This document shows, one piece after another, positions 9,132-17,218 of a stretch of 64,000 nucleotides of DNA. This DNA is from RZZS01 sp964491785 (GTDB lineage: Bacteria; Pseudomonadota; Alphaproteobacteria; Micavibrionales; Micavibrionaceae). The stretch spans positions 310,001-374,000 of the forward strand of contig CAZBGS010000002.1 of assembly GCA_964491785.1 (NCBI GenBank), in the 5' to 3' direction. The notes below the pieces were generated by a model. The model made no database searches. It was not told the DNA's origin and was given only the letters and a program-made list of their open reading frames with translations. Within the stretch, counting starts at the first letter, position 1; every line of letters begins with the position of its first letter. The position numbers were made by a program, and so were the translations under genes.

Positions 9132-10037
9132 TCAAGCGTTGAAGTCGAGGCCGAGCAAGGCGTACTGGCTTGCATCCTCGAACCAGTTCTCCTTGACCTT
9201 GACATGTAATTTCAGATGGACTGCGGTTTCGAGAATTTCGCAAAGCTCCAGCCTCGACGCCTCGCCGATTTGCCTGATACGGCTCCCGCCGCGACCAAGA
9301 ACTATCGCCTTGTAGTTATCCCTTGCGACATAGATGACCTGATTGATCAGTATCTGGCCATTATCCAGTTCTTCCCAGCGCTCGGTCTCGACCGCTATAC
9401 CGTAGGGGATTTCCTCATGCAGCTGGCGGAAAATCTTTTCTCTGGTTATTTCCGCCGCCATCAGGCGCGCCGGCATGTCGGTGATCATATCCTCGTCGAA
9501 CAGCCATGCTCCCTCGGGAACGCTGGCGGCAAGGTATTCGAGAAGTTTGTCGGAGCCATGGCCCTTGAGTGCGGAGATCATAAAGGTGGCCTCGAAAGGG
9601 CATTGTTCGTTAAGGCGCCTTGCCACCTCCAGAAGAGCCGGTTTTTCTACGAGATCGATCTTGTTAAGTACCAGAATTCTTGAACCGGCGCCCAGCTTGA
9701 TGCGCCTGATGATATCGTCGAGATAACTGCCGCGCAGGGCTTTTTGCGCGTCGACGATCAATGCCACCATATCGGCTTCCTGAACGCCGTTCCAGGCAGC
9801 GGCGACCATGGCGCGCTCCAGCCTTTTTTTCGGACTGAAGATACCCGGGGTGTCGATGAGTATTATTTGGGATTTTTCATGCAGGGCAATGCCGAGAACG
9901 CGGGTGCGGGTAGTCTGAACCTTGGGCGAGACAATACTTACTTTCGTGCCCACCAGGGTATTTACAAGAGTGGACTTGCCGGAATTGGGCGGGCCGACTA
10001 TTGCCACGAAGCCGCAGCGCTGTTCAGCCATCAGCAT
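9132..10037 (-). CDS. era: GTPase Era (16S rRNA maturation / 30S assembly)
   Basis: Essential GTPase binding the 3' end of 16S rRNA during small-subunit assembly. G1 is GPPNSGKS (15-22), G3 DTPG, G4 NKID, and a C-terminal KH domain contains the loop VLGRGGSRIRQIG. The 301-residue length is normal. The gene overlaps the end of rnc by 14 bp from the first ATG (8 bp if the ATG two codons on is used), giving the classic lepB-rnc-era operon. The C-terminal extension WFEDASQYALLGLDFNA is a usual alphaproteobacterial Era ending. Confidence 0.97.
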   Translation of the reverse strand: MLMAEQRCGFVAIVGPPNSGKSTLVNTLVGTKVSIVSPKVQTTRTRVLGIALHEKSQIILIDTPGIFSPKKRLERAMVAAAWNGVQEADMVALIVDAQKALRGSYLDDIIRRIKLGAGSRILVLNKIDLVEKPALLEVARRLNEQCPFEATFMISALKGHGSDKLLEYLAASVPEGAWLFDEDMITDMPARLMAAEITREKIFRQLHEEIPYGIAVETERWEELDNGQILINQVIYVARDNYKAIVLGRGGSRIRQIGEASRLELCEILETAVHLKLHVKVKENWFEDASQYALLGLDFNA

Positions 10038-10710
10038 TCTCCGTTCCCAATTTTTTCATCATGATTTCCGCCGCCAGTTTCTCGGCGGAACGGCGGGATG
10101 TTCCCTGCGCGGTAACCGGCGCGAAGCCCTCCACGGTTACGGAGACATCGAATACAGGCGCATGGTCGGGGCCTTTCCGCCCCACCAGATCATAGACGGG
10201 CAATCCGAGCCCTTTGCCTTGCGTCCATTCCTGAAGGGCCGTTTTCGGATCGATCGGCGGCTTTACAGTCTCATAGAGGCAATCCCCCCAGAGGCGGCGG
10301 ATCATATCGCGGCATTCCTCAAGACCGGCTTCAAGAAAGGCCGCGCCTATCAGGGCTTCCAGAACATCGGCAAGGATATTCTCGTTCGCGCCCCCGCCTG
10401 AAGCTCTTTCGGCTTCGGACATAATTATGAATTCGCCAAGCCCGGCTTCGAGCGCGACCCTTGCCAGCATCGACTTGTCGACAAGGGCCGAAAGCCTTCT
10501 GGCCAGATTTCCTTCGTTTTCTTCGGGGAAAGTCCTGATCAGAAAATCGGCGACCACCAGACCCAGCACCCTGTCGCCGAGGAATTCCAGTCTTTGATAG
10601 CTGATCCGGGTGTTAGCGCTTGAATGAGTGAGCGCCTCGACAAGCAGGTGCCTATCTGTGAAAACACGGCCCAGAACCGAATGCAGCCGCTCGGAATCAA
10701 GGCTCGTCAT
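10024..10710 (-). CDS. rnc: Ribonuclease III
   Basis: Double-strand-specific endoribonuclease for rRNA and mRNA processing. The nuclease signature is QRLEFLGDRVLGL (the common form is ERLEFLGDAVL), with the second catalytic acidic cluster in ADVLEALIGAAFLE; a double-stranded RNA-binding domain occupies roughly the last 70 residues. I start it at the ATG at 10710 (MTSLDSERL, 228 residues), because it overlaps the lepB stop as ATGA and gives the normal length. An in-frame start 69 bases upstream would lie inside lepB. Confidence 0.97.
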   Translation of the reverse strand: MTSLDSERLHSVLGRVFTDRHLLVEALTHSSANTRISYQRLEFLGDRVLGLVVADFLIRTFPEENEGNLARRLSALVDKSMLARVALEAGLGEFIIMSEAERASGGGANENILADVLEALIGAAFLEAGLEECRDMIRRLWGDCLYETVKPPIDPKTALQEWTQGKGLGLPVYDLVGRKGPDHAPVFDVSVTVEGFAPVTAQGTSRRSAEKLAAEIMMKKLGTENADG

Positions 10711-11462
10711 TGCGTTTCGGCAGCCCGGCCGTTTTCGATCCGGTTGAACAGCCTGCCGTAGCGGATCGTCCATGGCCACTTCCAGAATTCAAACAGTCCG
10801 GCCGTCCCGTTGGTTGAAAAGAAGATAAGTTCGGCCCGGCCAACTATATTCCTGAAGGGAACATACCCGACAAGATTCATAACCCTGCTATCCTGCGAGT
10901 TGTCCCGGTTGTCGCCCATCAGGAAAAAATGGCCTTCCGGCACCCTGTAGAGAGGCGTATCATCAAGGGGCATGGAGTCGCTTTCCTCATATATGCTATG
11001 AGTGAAACCGCCGGGGAGGGTTTCCCTGTATTCCAGCATGCTGGTGTAGACCGGCCCGTCGTCGACGCGCATCCAGCCGACTTCCTCTCTCCGGACGATC
11101 TCGCCGTTGATGTAGAGCCGTCCGCCGATTACCTGCACGGTTTCACCGGGCAGTCCGATAACGCGCTTGATATAGTCTACGCTCGGGTTGGTGGGCAGCC
11201 TGAAAACCACCACGTCGCCACGCAGCGGCTCCTTCGCCATTACCCGATCCTCGATAGGGGCAAGGCCGAAAGGGAAAGAATATCTGCTGTATCCATATGC
11301 GGGCTTGTATACGAAAAGGTAGTCGCCGATCTCCAGTGTAGGCTTCATCGAGCCTGAAGGGATATTGAACGGTTCGATCAGAAAAGTGCGGATGGCAAGG
11401 GCCAGCAAAACCGCGATAAATCCGGTCTTGAGAAATTCAAACCATTCCTCTCTGGCATTCAT
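10707..11462 (-). CDS. lepB: Signal peptidase I
   Basis: Membrane serine protease that cleaves Sec and Tat signal peptides. The catalytic Ser is in IPSGSMKPTL, just after the membrane helix (TGFIAVLLALAIRTFLI); the catalytic Lys is in DYIKRVIGLPGE; the C-terminal box GDNRDNSQDSR is present. Start choice: ATG 11462 (251 residues) has GGGAG six bases upstream. ATG 11540 (277 residues, Lys/Glu-rich extension) is in frame but has no visible ribosome site. A start at 11657 is ruled out because that stretch is the complement of a hipA-like relic. First gene of lepB-rnc-era. Confidence 0.95.
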   Translation of the reverse strand: MNAREEWFEFLKTGFIAVLLALAIRTFLIEPFNIPSGSMKPTLEIGDYLFVYKPAYGYSRYSFPFGLAPIEDRVMAKEPLRGDVVVFRLPTNPSVDYIKRVIGLPGETVQVIGGRLYINGEIVRREEVGWMRVDDGPVYTSMLEYRETLPGGFTHSIYEESDSMPLDDTPLYRVPEGHFFLMGDNRDNSQDSRVMNLVGYVPFRNIVGRAELIFFSTNGTAGLFEFWKWPWTIRYGRLFNRIENGRAAETQ

Positions 11463-11599
11463 CGGGGGCTCCCGATTCTGCCTTGCAGGTTCGTCCGTCT
11501 GATCTTTTTGTTTTTTGAGGTTTTCAGGTTCGCTGGTCATCAAAGGGTTTTTAAACAATATTGTCCAAGAAGAAAAGAGATAGTTTAAGTTATAGGTAA

Positions 11600-11850
11600 A
11601 TCCTTTGTACGGCACGGGACTGCGATAACCGGTCAAAGTATATCGCCAAGTTTTCATCCAGCAGCGATCATTACAACGTCATCAAAGCCGAATTTATGGC
11701 CATGCGACTGGCAGGTCTTTGTGGCCTGAATGTCGCTCCAGTAAAACTGATGCGGGCGTCCGGAAGGGATTATCTCCGATAGATCAAGCCTTGTTTAAAG
11801 AGCGTATGTTTATGAGTTCATATGCTTTTGAGGGGCTGGGGACTATTTGA
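11600..11850 (+). pseudogene. Decayed HipA-like kinase fragment
   Basis: This strand translates, without a start codon, to a HipA-family segment: KYIAKFSSSSDHYNVIKAE, then FMAMRLAGLCGLNVAPVKL and GRDYL, which corresponds to the family's KF-x-S-x-D...E...A..LA..GI.V block. A TAG follows at 11780-11782. In another frame the match continues as IDQALFKERMFMSSYAFEGLG, the place where HipA proteins have a DRFDR...R..M.S stretch, and ends at a TGA at 11848. There is therefore one frameshift or small deletion near 11775, and both ends of the gene are missing. It overlaps the acpS stop. It fills the 380-bp lepB-acpS gap. Confidence 0.72.
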
Positions 11851-12247
11851 AGGACTCGATAACCACGAAAGCCTGCGCCAGTGGCGGTTCGTCGCTTAAG
11901 GACAGGTGTATCGCTGCTTCATGACCTGGCGGGGTGATCGTTTTCAGTCTTTGCAGAGCCTGGCCGCCCAGTCTTATTTCCGGTTTGCCTTCGGGATAGT
12001 TAATTACCGCGATATCCCTGAAGGCAACTCCTTCGCTGATCCCTGTGCCCAGAGCCTTGGCGCAGGCTTCCTTGGCGGCGAATCTTTTGGCGTAGGTGGC
12101 GGCGACATCCCCGGGTTCGTTGCGGCTTTCGGCCCTTGCAATTTCCTCGGGCGTAAAGCAGCGGTTCTTAAACCTTTGGCCAAACCTTGCCAGCAGGTTT
12201 TCTATGCGGCTGATATCCACGATGTCGTTTCCGATGCCAAGAATCAT
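11843..12247 (-). CDS. acpS: Holo-[acyl-carrier-protein] synthase
   Basis: Transfers 4'-phosphopantetheine from CoA to apo-ACP. Both Mg-binding motifs are visible: GNDIVDISRIE with the family Asp near residue 8, and RFAAKEACAKALGTG with the conserved Glu near residue 58. The 134-residue length is standard. The ATG overlaps the DUF2062 stop as ATGA. Placement just upstream of lepB-rnc-era is the common alphaproteobacterial order. Confidence 0.96.
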   Translation of the reverse strand: MILGIGNDIVDISRIENLLARFGQRFKNRCFTPEEIARAESRNEPGDVAATYAKRFAAKEACAKALGTGISEGVAFRDIAVINYPEGKPEIRLGGQALQRLKTITPPGHEAAIHLSLSDEPPLAQAFVVIESFK

Positions 12248-12849
12248 TTTTTTATCTTTTGTTTCATTTTCCCAAGCCGCTCGCGGAAGGCCCCCCTCTG
12301 CCTGCGGTATGCTTTCATGGCGTAGAATACAGGATAGTAAAGGAGACCGTAAGCCAGAAACCAGAATGCCACTCCGGCGACAAGGCTTCCGATAGTCATC
12401 GGCAGCAACAGCTCAAGCGGGTGGCCGAGAAGGTAGTTGAAAAACTCGCCCGGTTCGTTCAGGAAATACTCGAAATCAAGATAGTCCGGCAGGATTTTTA
12501 TTCTCTCAAGCCCCGCGACATGCAGCAGCCACGCTCCCGACATATATGAAGACGCCCAAAGGAAAGGGAAAGTCCACGGGTTTCCCCATACCGTACCGGC
12601 CGCTCCGGCGAGCCAGTTGGCCCGCAGGACTCTGGATAGCACCAGAGCCTGGATAATATGCGTACCGATAAAAGGGGAAAAGGATACGGCCGCACCGCTG
12701 GCAAGCCCCGCAGTTATTTTATAGGTGGAATCGCAATTGCGGAAAAGGCGGTGCTGCCAGTAATGAAACGCCCTTGTCCAGCCCATTCTCGGCCAGACAA
12801 GATCCTGCAACAGAAATTCAATTCTTTTAGGAACACGCCTGCGAAACAT
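12244..12849 (-). CDS. DUF2062 family membrane protein
   Basis: Integral membrane protein of unknown function, 201 residues. After a basic N-terminus (MFRRRVPKR) and WPRMGW it shows the family's Gly/Pro-rich helices (ASGAAVSFSPFIGTH, GNPWTFPFLWASSYM), a third segment near LLPMTIGSLVAGVAFWF, and a Lys/Arg-rich tail (MKQKIKK). Translationally coupled to acpS by a 4-bp overlap and separated from rel by only 15 bp, so probably one rel-DUF2062-acpS transcript. DUF2062 genes often travel with these neighbours; no activity has been assigned that I know of. Confidence 0.88.
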   Translation of the reverse strand: MFRRRVPKRIEFLLQDLVWPRMGWTRAFHYWQHRLFRNCDSTYKITAGLASGAAVSFSPFIGTHIIQALVLSRVLRANWLAGAAGTVWGNPWTFPFLWASSYMSGAWLLHVAGLERIKILPDYLDFEYFLNEPGEFFNYLLGHPLELLLPMTIGSLVAGVAFWFLAYGLLYYPVFYAMKAYRRQRGAFRERLGKMKQKIKK

Positions 12850-12864
12850 AACTCTTCCATAAAA

Positions 12865-15021
12865 TTAACGACCGCGCGCCCTTTCGACGTTGGCCACCTG
12901 TGGAGTGGCGCGCAGGGCAGCGATAATATTATTCAGATGTTTTGTATCGTTTACATAGATATCTAGCAACATATCCCAGAAATCGAGTGTCCTGTTGGTT
13001 ATTTTAAGGTTGGTGATGTTGCCGCCGTTCTTGCCGATAACGGTTGAGAGAGTTCCAAGAGAGCCGGGCTGGTTGGCAAGGGTTACATTGATGCGGCCGA
13101 CATGGGCCTCGGGCGCGTCGGGGCCCTCGCCCCATGAGACATCGAGCCATCGCTCGGGCGTGTCGGCGAAAGTTTCCAGGGTTTCGCAGTCTATGGTATG
13201 GATGGTAACACCCTTGCCGGTAGTGACGATGCCGACGATGCGGTCGCCCGGCAGGGGGTGGCAGCAGCGGGCAAAGTGGACGGCCATTCCCGGGATAAGG
13301 CCTTTGATCGGCATCGGCACGTCCTTGGCGACCATGCGCTTGCCGGTGAGAAGCTCGGGGTTTTCCTCTTCCCTTTTCTGGGGCTGGGACTGGTGGCCGG
13401 GGAAGATGGCCCTGAAGACGTCGCGGGCGGCGAGGTTGCCGGCGCCGATATTGGCGTAAATATCGTCGACTTCCTGCGCCTTGTAGTATTCGATTACCGC
13501 GGAGACCGCCTTGTCGCTGAAGTCGTAGCCTTCCTGACGGAAAATCTTCTGGAGCATCGCCCTGCCCAGAGATGCGTATTCGGTGCGCTGCTGCTGGCGG
13601 ATGAAGCGGCGGATATGGGATCTCGCCTTTCCGGTGACGACGAACCTCTCCCATGTCGGCGAAGGGTTCTGGGTTTTGGCGGTGATGATGTCAACCTGGT
13701 CGCCGTTCTGAAGGCGGGTGTTGAGCGGGACTATGCGGCCGTTGACCTTGGCGCCGACGCATTTGTCGCCGATGTCGGAGTGGATGCCGTAGGCGAAGTC
13801 GATGGGCGTGGCTCCGTTGGGAAGCTCTATCAGGTCGCCCTTGGGGCTGAAGACATAGACCTGATCCTGGAAGAGTTCGAGTTTGCTGTTTTCGAGGAAG
13901 TCCTCGGGCTTTTGTTCGTGTTCGAGGATCTCCAGCAGTTCGCGCATCCAGCGGTATTCGCGGATGTTTTTCAGGCTGGCCTGTTCTTCGCCCTGCTTGT
14001 AAGCCCAGTGGGCGGCGACGCCGAGATCGGCTTCCTCGTGCATCTGCTGGGTGCGGATCTGGATTTCGATCCTCTGGCCGGATGGGCCGATGACGCTGGT
14101 GTGGATGGAACGATAGCCGTTGGGCTTGGGCGTGGAGATGAAATCCTTGAAGCGTCCCGGAACGGTCGGGTAATTGCTGTGAACAAGGCCCAGCACGTTA
14201 TAGCAGTCGGCGACATCCTCGACCACGACGCGGAAGGCCATGATATCGGAGAGCTGCTCGAAGGCGACATTCTTGCGCTGCATCTTTTTCCAGATCGAAT
14301 AGCGGGTCTTTTCCCGGCCGGTGATATTGGCCTTGATATTCGCCTGCCGGAGAAGCCTTTCGAGTTCCCCGATGATGTTATTCACCATGTCGGTGCCTTC
14401 CTGACGCAGGAAGGACAGGCGGTTGGTAATGCTTTCCCTTGCTTCGGGGTTGAGGTAACTGAAAGCCAGATCCTCAAGCTCCTCCTTGATCTTGTGGATG
14501 CCTATGCGTTCGGCGAGAGGCGCGTAGATATCGAGAGTCTCCCTTGCGATCCTGCGGCGTTTTTCCGGATTTTCGATGTGTCCGAGAGTGCGCATGTTGT
14601 GCAGCCGGTCGGCGAGCTTGATCAGAAGCACACGGATATCGCGGGACATGGCGAGCAGGAGCTTGCGGAAGTTGTCGGCCTGCTTTCCTTCGATCGTCTG
14701 GCCTTCGATCTTGGTCAATTTGCTGACCCCGTCGACCAGCTCGGCTACTTTTTTGCCGAATTCCTTCTTTACGTCTTCAAGAGTGGCCTGAGTGTCTTCT
14801 ACGGTGTCGTGCAGGATGGCGGTTATTATCGTCACCGTGTCCATATTCATATCGGCAAGAATTACGGCGACTTCGAGGGGGTGCAGGAAATAAGGCTCGC
14901 CGGATGCGCGGGACTGACCTTCATGCATGCGGCGGGCGAAATCGCAGGCGCGCTGGATTTCTCCGCGATCCAGTTGCGGATTGCTGGAAAAAATCAGCTC
15001 AAGTAAAGGTTGGCCAGGCAT
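12865..15021 (-). CDS. rel: Bifunctional (p)ppGpp synthetase/hydrolase (Rel/SpoT)
   Basis: Makes and degrades the stringent-response alarmone. Domains in order: HD hydrolase (about 25-190; HDTVED at 71-76), synthetase (about 230-350; KKMQRK, GRFKDFISTPKPNGYRS, HEEADLGVAAHW), TGS (about 385-445; VYVFSPKGDLIELP), an alpha-helical/Cys-containing region (ARCCHPLPGD), and a C-terminal ACT domain (about 645-718). The RFKD form of the synthetase charge motif, with an intact HD motif, marks a bifunctional enzyme. 718 residues is normal for alphaproteobacteria. The rpoZ gene often found upstream is not here. Confidence 0.97.
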   Translation of the reverse strand: MPGQPLLELIFSSNPQLDRGEIQRACDFARRMHEGQSRASGEPYFLHPLEVAVILADMNMDTVTIITAILHDTVEDTQATLEDVKKEFGKKVAELVDGVSKLTKIEGQTIEGKQADNFRKLLLAMSRDIRVLLIKLADRLHNMRTLGHIENPEKRRRIARETLDIYAPLAERIGIHKIKEELEDLAFSYLNPEARESITNRLSFLRQEGTDMVNNIIGELERLLRQANIKANITGREKTRYSIWKKMQRKNVAFEQLSDIMAFRVVVEDVADCYNVLGLVHSNYPTVPGRFKDFISTPKPNGYRSIHTSVIGPSGQRIEIQIRTQQMHEEADLGVAAHWAYKQGEEQASLKNIREYRWMRELLEILEHEQKPEDFLENSKLELFQDQVYVFSPKGDLIELPNGATPIDFAYGIHSDIGDKCVGAKVNGRIVPLNTRLQNGDQVDIITAKTQNPSPTWERFVVTGKARSHIRRFIRQQQRTEYASLGRAMLQKIFRQEGYDFSDKAVSAVIEYYKAQEVDDIYANIGAGNLAARDVFRAIFPGHQSQPQKREEENPELLTGKRMVAKDVPMPIKGLIPGMAVHFARCCHPLPGDRIVGIVTTGKGVTIHTIDCETLETFADTPERWLDVSWGEGPDAPEAHVGRINVTLANQPGSLGTLSTVIGKNGGNITNLKITNRTLDFWDMLLDIYVNDTKHLNNIIAALRATPQVANVERARGR

Positions 15022-15150
15022 GCCGCGCGTTTATTCCTTTTCGTTTCCGGTGAACACCCAAAAAAGGGGACAAGATGATAATAATATAAAAGTCCATGCA
15101 TTATTAAAAAAGAATGAAAGAACGCTTCATTCCTGATGTTTTCCGGCACT

Positions 15151-15513
15151 TTATTTTTTGCCCTTGTCCTGGTGGCAGTTGCGGTAGATGGCGAGGCGGT
15201 TGCGCTCCAGCCAGATGGTCGGCTCAGGATCGCGGCGGGCGTGCAGAGAGAGGATGCCGTTGGTGAAAACCGCGGGGTTCTTTGTATTTCTGGCCCGGTA
15301 TAAAAGCCGGTTCTCACCTTCTATCATTACCGATACTTTTCGGCCTTCCGGATCGAAAACGGCGTTGAAACTACGCCCTTCATCGCAAAGGTAGTTCGAG
15401 GAGACGGGCGTTTTCGTTTTTTCCTCCTCAGGATCCAGCGGCAAGAGCGTGCAGGCCGGAGCGGCAGCCGCAGCCACCAGCAGAACGAGAGTTTTCATAC
15501 ATTTGACGAACAT
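15151..15513 (-). CDS. Lipoprotein resembling MliC-type lysozyme inhibitors
   Basis: Short lipoprotein: hydrophobic leader ending in APAC (lipid Cys about 21), then about 100 residues with two Cys (about 43 and 113) in a spacing that suits a disulfide closing a small beta-barrel. The pattern YLCDEGRSFNAVF ... VSVMIEG ... LLYRA ... AVFTNGILSLHAR ... YRNC resembles MliC/PliC inhibitors (Y.C..G..., late Cys), though the SGxxY signature is weak. The start at 15513 has AGGAG six bases upstream, better than the ATG seven codons further out. If correct, it would protect peptidoglycan from c-type lysozyme. The family call is tentative. Confidence 0.55.
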   Translation of the reverse strand: MFVKCMKTLVLLVAAAAAPACTLLPLDPEEEKTKTPVSSNYLCDEGRSFNAVFDPEGRKVSVMIEGENRLLYRARNTKNPAVFTNGILSLHARRDPEPTIWLERNRLAIYRNCHQDKGKK

Positions 15514-15609
15514 TGGATTCTCCTTGAACATCAACGAGTATATAACGGGTTTTTTAATTCCAACATAACTTTTGACCTGCCAAATGTTTTTCGGATATAA
15601 GGCTTTCCC

Positions 15610-16332
15610 ATGATTTCAAATGAAGTTCTTTGCGGATTGTTTCTGGCGGGCGGATTGTCGGCGGCAGTTTTTGCGGCTTATCTCGGACGGCCGTGGCTCC
15701 AGACGTTCATCGTTACGGTGATGATCGCCCTCGGTGTGACTGACGCCAAGGTGATCATGGCTTTCGGGGTGCCGGTAACTCTGGGGACTATTTTATACAG
15801 CGCGATTTTCTTTGCCACCGACATGCTGACCGAGCGGTACGGCAAGAAGGCGGCTTACGAGGCTATCCGCTTCAGCTTCTTTGCCACCGTGGTCTTCCAG
15901 CTCGTGGTTCAGACGACGCGGCTGGCCATTCCGGCGCAAGGGGTAGAGGAACTCAGTCTGGCGATGGACGCCGTTTTCGGCAGCAGTTTCAAAATTGTGG
16001 TTATCGGCCTTGCCGTGTATCTGATCAGCCAGCATCTCGATATCTGGCTTTATCATAAAATACATAAGCTTACCGGAGAAAGGCATCTTTGGCTCCGCAA
16101 TAACGGCAGCACTCTCGTATCCCAGTTTGTGGATACATATTTGTTCTGTTTTCTTGCTTTTTACGGCGTAATCGAGGATTGGTATATGGTCGCAACTACC
16201 GGATACGCAGTGAAGGTAACCGTTGGCCTTAGCGATACGATATTTATCTATATCAGCAAGGCCTTTACGCCGCTGGATCTAAGGAACTCAATAAAAGAGG
16301 AAAAAACGGATAACTGTTATGGATCTCAATAA
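15610..16332 (+). CDS. yhhQ: Queuosine precursor transporter (YhhQ/VUT family)
   Basis: Inner-membrane importer of 7-cyano-7-deazaguanine/preQ1 for tRNA queuosine. 240 residues with about six hydrophobic helices and the family hallmarks FATDMLTERYGKKAAYEAI, LRNNGSTLVSQFVDTYLF and a C-terminal KAFTPLD. Family members carry the DxLTEKYG-type and SQ.vDT motifs. ATG start after AAGG. The last 14 bases overlap the start of ppa, so the two are probably co-transcribed. Confidence 0.9.
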   Translation: MISNEVLCGLFLAGGLSAAVFAAYLGRPWLQTFIVTVMIALGVTDAKVIMAFGVPVTLGTILYSAIFFATDMLTERYGKKAAYEAIRFSFFATVVFQLVVQTTRLAIPAQGVEELSLAMDAVFGSSFKIVVIGLAVYLISQHLDIWLYHKIHKLTGERHLWLRNNGSTLVSQFVDTYLFCFLAFYGVIEDWYMVATTGYAVKVTVGLSDTIFIYISKAFTPLDLRNSIKEEKTDNCYGSQ

Positions 16333-16879
16333 AATAAAAACCGGGGACAATCCCCCTGAGGAAGTAAACGTGATCATCGAAAACCCGATGAGGGGCGAGC
16401 CTGTAAAATACGAAATGGACAAGGAGACGGGGGCGATGTTCGTCGATCGCTTTCTGCACACCACGATGTTCTATCCGGGGAATTACGGCTTTATCCCACA
16501 CACTCTTTCCGGCGACGGGGATCCCGTAGACTGCCTGGTGCTCGGGCGGACGGCGGTAATGCCGGGAGCGGTTCTGGCGGTAAGACCCATAGGCGTTCTG
16601 ATGATGGAGGATGAGGCCGGAGTTGATGAAAAGATAATCGGGGTTCCGGTACCCAGGCTGCACCCTTATCACAACAATGTCAGCGACTACACCGACCTTA
16701 GACCGATACTGCTGGAGCAGATCGAGCATTTCTTCACCCATTACAAGGATCTGGAACCGGGAAAATGGGTAAAGAACGTCAGCTGGGGCAATGCCGCCGA
16801 GGCGCGCAAAATGATCGTCGAAGGTATTGAAAGATATGCTGCCTGTGGAAATGGAAAGAGCAGCGCGTCAGGGGCTTAG
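16319..16879 (+). CDS. ppa: Inorganic pyrophosphatase
   Basis: Soluble family I enzyme hydrolysing pyrophosphate and driving biosynthesis. The signature DGDPVDCLVL is at about 65-74, with the preceding block FYPGNYGFIPHTL and later VPVPRLHPYH and YKDLEPGKWV, all standard active-site segments. 186 residues is the bacterial hexameric size. It overlaps yhhQ by 14 bp and the convergent small gene by 12 bp. The C-terminal GNGKSSASGA tail is nonconserved. Confidence 0.97.
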   Translation: MDLNKIKTGDNPPEEVNVIIENPMRGEPVKYEMDKETGAMFVDRFLHTTMFYPGNYGFIPHTLSGDGDPVDCLVLGRTAVMPGAVLAVRPIGVLMMEDEAGVDEKIIGVPVPRLHPYHNNVSDYTDLRPILLEQIEHFFTHYKDLEPGKWVKNVSWGNAAEARKMIVEGIERYAACGNGKSSASGA

Positions 16880-17068
16880 GGCTTCCGCCTCCAGAAATCT
16901 GGTCTTCCATTCGCTATAAAGCGCGGGGTCTACCTGCTTTGCCCTGACTCCCTCATGAATGGCCTTGCCGATTTTGGGATCTCCCGTTTCAAGCATTTGA
17001 AGCACTTCTTCCGTGGCCAGAGTCCCTGTGCCCAATACTTTTTTCTTAAATTCATCCGAGTAGCGCAT
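16868..17068 (-). CDS. Small conserved-looking hypothetical protein (66 aa)
   Basis: Not recognised. It has a good ribosome site (AAGGTG, 5 bases before ATG) and protein-like composition: an acidic/basic helical sequence with no signal peptide or membrane segment (MRYSDEFKKKVLG..., EVLQMLETGDPKIGKAI, then a Trp-containing C-terminus). The 3' end overlaps ppa by 12 bp. The leader (17069-17218, shared with argS) carries two copies of a GAAAACCTTTTA-like element about 52 bp apart (near 17099 and 17152), meaning unknown. Confidence 0.6.
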   Translation of the reverse strand: MRYSDEFKKKVLGTGTLATEEVLQMLETGDPKIGKAIHEGVRAKQVDPALYSEWKTRFLEAEALSP

Positions 17069-17218
17069 TTTTCACCTTGCGAGCATCATAATAAATATGA
17101 AAAACCTTTTACAGAAGATGGGCGTAATTTACAAGTGAATAGTAAAACCATGTGAAAACCTTTTAAAAATCTGCTTTAAGTACGTGGATTGTTTTTCGTT
17201 GGTCAGGGGCTTGTAACT

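Noticed and set aside
8991..9209. A 72-codon frame between gcrA and era
   Set aside because: Its second half is antisense to the era 3' end and its first half is the AT-rich regulatory region; no ribosome site.
13198..15006. 602-codon frame antisense to rel
   Set aside because: Same reason: the rel protein is complete and conserved, and the antisense translation has no family features.
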